Below are positions 63,936 through 64,000 of a stretch of 64,000 nt of DNA, piece after piece. A model generated the notes under the pieces. The model worked only from the letters and a program-made list of their open reading frames with translations. It had not been told where the DNA came from and did no database searches. The position numbers and the translations under genes were made by a program. Numbering within the stretch: position 1 is the first letter of the stretch; every line of letters begins with the position of its first letter. Source of the stretch: Maribacter flavus (GTDB taxonomy: Bacteria; Bacteroidota; Bacteroidia; Flavobacteriales; Flavobacteriaceae); the NCBI RefSeq assembly GCF_008386635.1, contig NZ_VUOE01000001.1, positions 1,875,318 to 1,939,317 of the forward strand, written 5' to 3'.

Positions 63936-64000
63936 ATGCTTAAAAACCACTTAAAAATCGCTTGGCGAAATATAAAAAAGGACAAACTCTTTACTATTAT
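63936..64000 (+). CDS. FtsX/MacB-type ABC permease 6 (3' partial, cut by window end)
   Basis: Only 21 codons are visible, but MLKNHLKIAWRNIKKDKLFT is the N-terminal signature shared by permeases 1, 2, 3 and 5. It shows that the array continues beyond the window. Confidence 0.85.
   Translation, partial: MLKNHLKIAWRNIKKDKLFTI

Noticed and set aside
1-64000. tRNA genes, rRNA genes, CRISPR arrays, transposases, phage or restriction genes
   Set aside because: I scanned the gaps by eye and saw no cloverleaf-like clusters, spaced identical repeats or such gene products; a tRNAscan/Infernal run would be decisive.

Overview
The window is a chromosomal segment of a marine-type Flavobacteriaceae bacterium (Bacteroidetes). 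The evidence is consistent: promoters read as the Bacteroidetes -7 box TAnnTTTG with little Shine-Dalgarno signal; there are type IX secretion (T9SS) sorting domains of type A and type B, a TonB-dependent receptor with a carboxypeptidase-regulatory-like domain, and DUF3098, DUF4271, DUF4296 and GIN-domain proteins; and the gene neighbourhoods (ftsX-DUF3098-uppP-truB; PMT-pyrC-DUF4296-epimerase) are typical of flavobacteria. By eye the base composition is near 40-43% GC. I see no tRNA, rRNA, CRISPR array, phage or transposase gene. Genus-level assignment (Maribacter/Muricauda/Zobellia-like) is only a guess.

Left part (1-19 kb): the tail of a tripartite secretion operon (ABC, HlyD, TolC) whose ABC nucleotide-binding domain keeps Walker A but has lost the other catalytic motifs; a YitT protein; a small secreted repeat protein; a thioredoxin-like protein; a TonB-like protein; the ftsX-DUF3098-uppP-truB operon; a large T9SS type B secreted protein; leuS, which carries three repeat-element insertions read in frame and an atypical AT-rich block; alanine dehydrogenase; a YugP-type zinc peptidase; an Lrp regulator behind a saccharopine dehydrogenase.

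Middle (19-44 kb): DUF423 and a DASS symporter; glycerate kinase; PEP carboxykinase; hemD with DUF4271 and a GT39 enzyme; a divergent polyprenol-phosphate mannose synthase with dihydroorotase; a DUF4296 lipoprotein; an epimerase; tyrS; small lipoproteins; a LuxE-like enzyme; two tiny cargo-free T9SS type A proteins; a TonB-dependent receptor with a beta-helix lipoprotein, next to a PhoB/PhoR-like pair; trmB, LysE and an alkyltransferase-like (Atl) protein. Two unrelated genes here (glycerate kinase and the DUF4296 lipoprotein) share an ungapped 93-bp leader that ends exactly at each start codon.

Right part (44-64 kb): an NtrC-type two-component system (kinase plus sigma54 activator) is divergent from a MacAB-like export locus: TolC, HlyD-type adaptor, MacB-type ATPase, a GIN-domain protein, then at least six consecutive large FtsX/MacB permeases, the last cut by the window end. 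Three gaps (before TolC, permease 2 and permease 6) each hold a -24/-12-like element preceded by shared TGTAAA/TTTACA-type inverted repeats. This suggests that the divergent activator drives several transcription units, and that one ATPase may serve many interchangeable permeases. That array and the 93-bp leader pair are the best candidates for undescribed regulation in the window.
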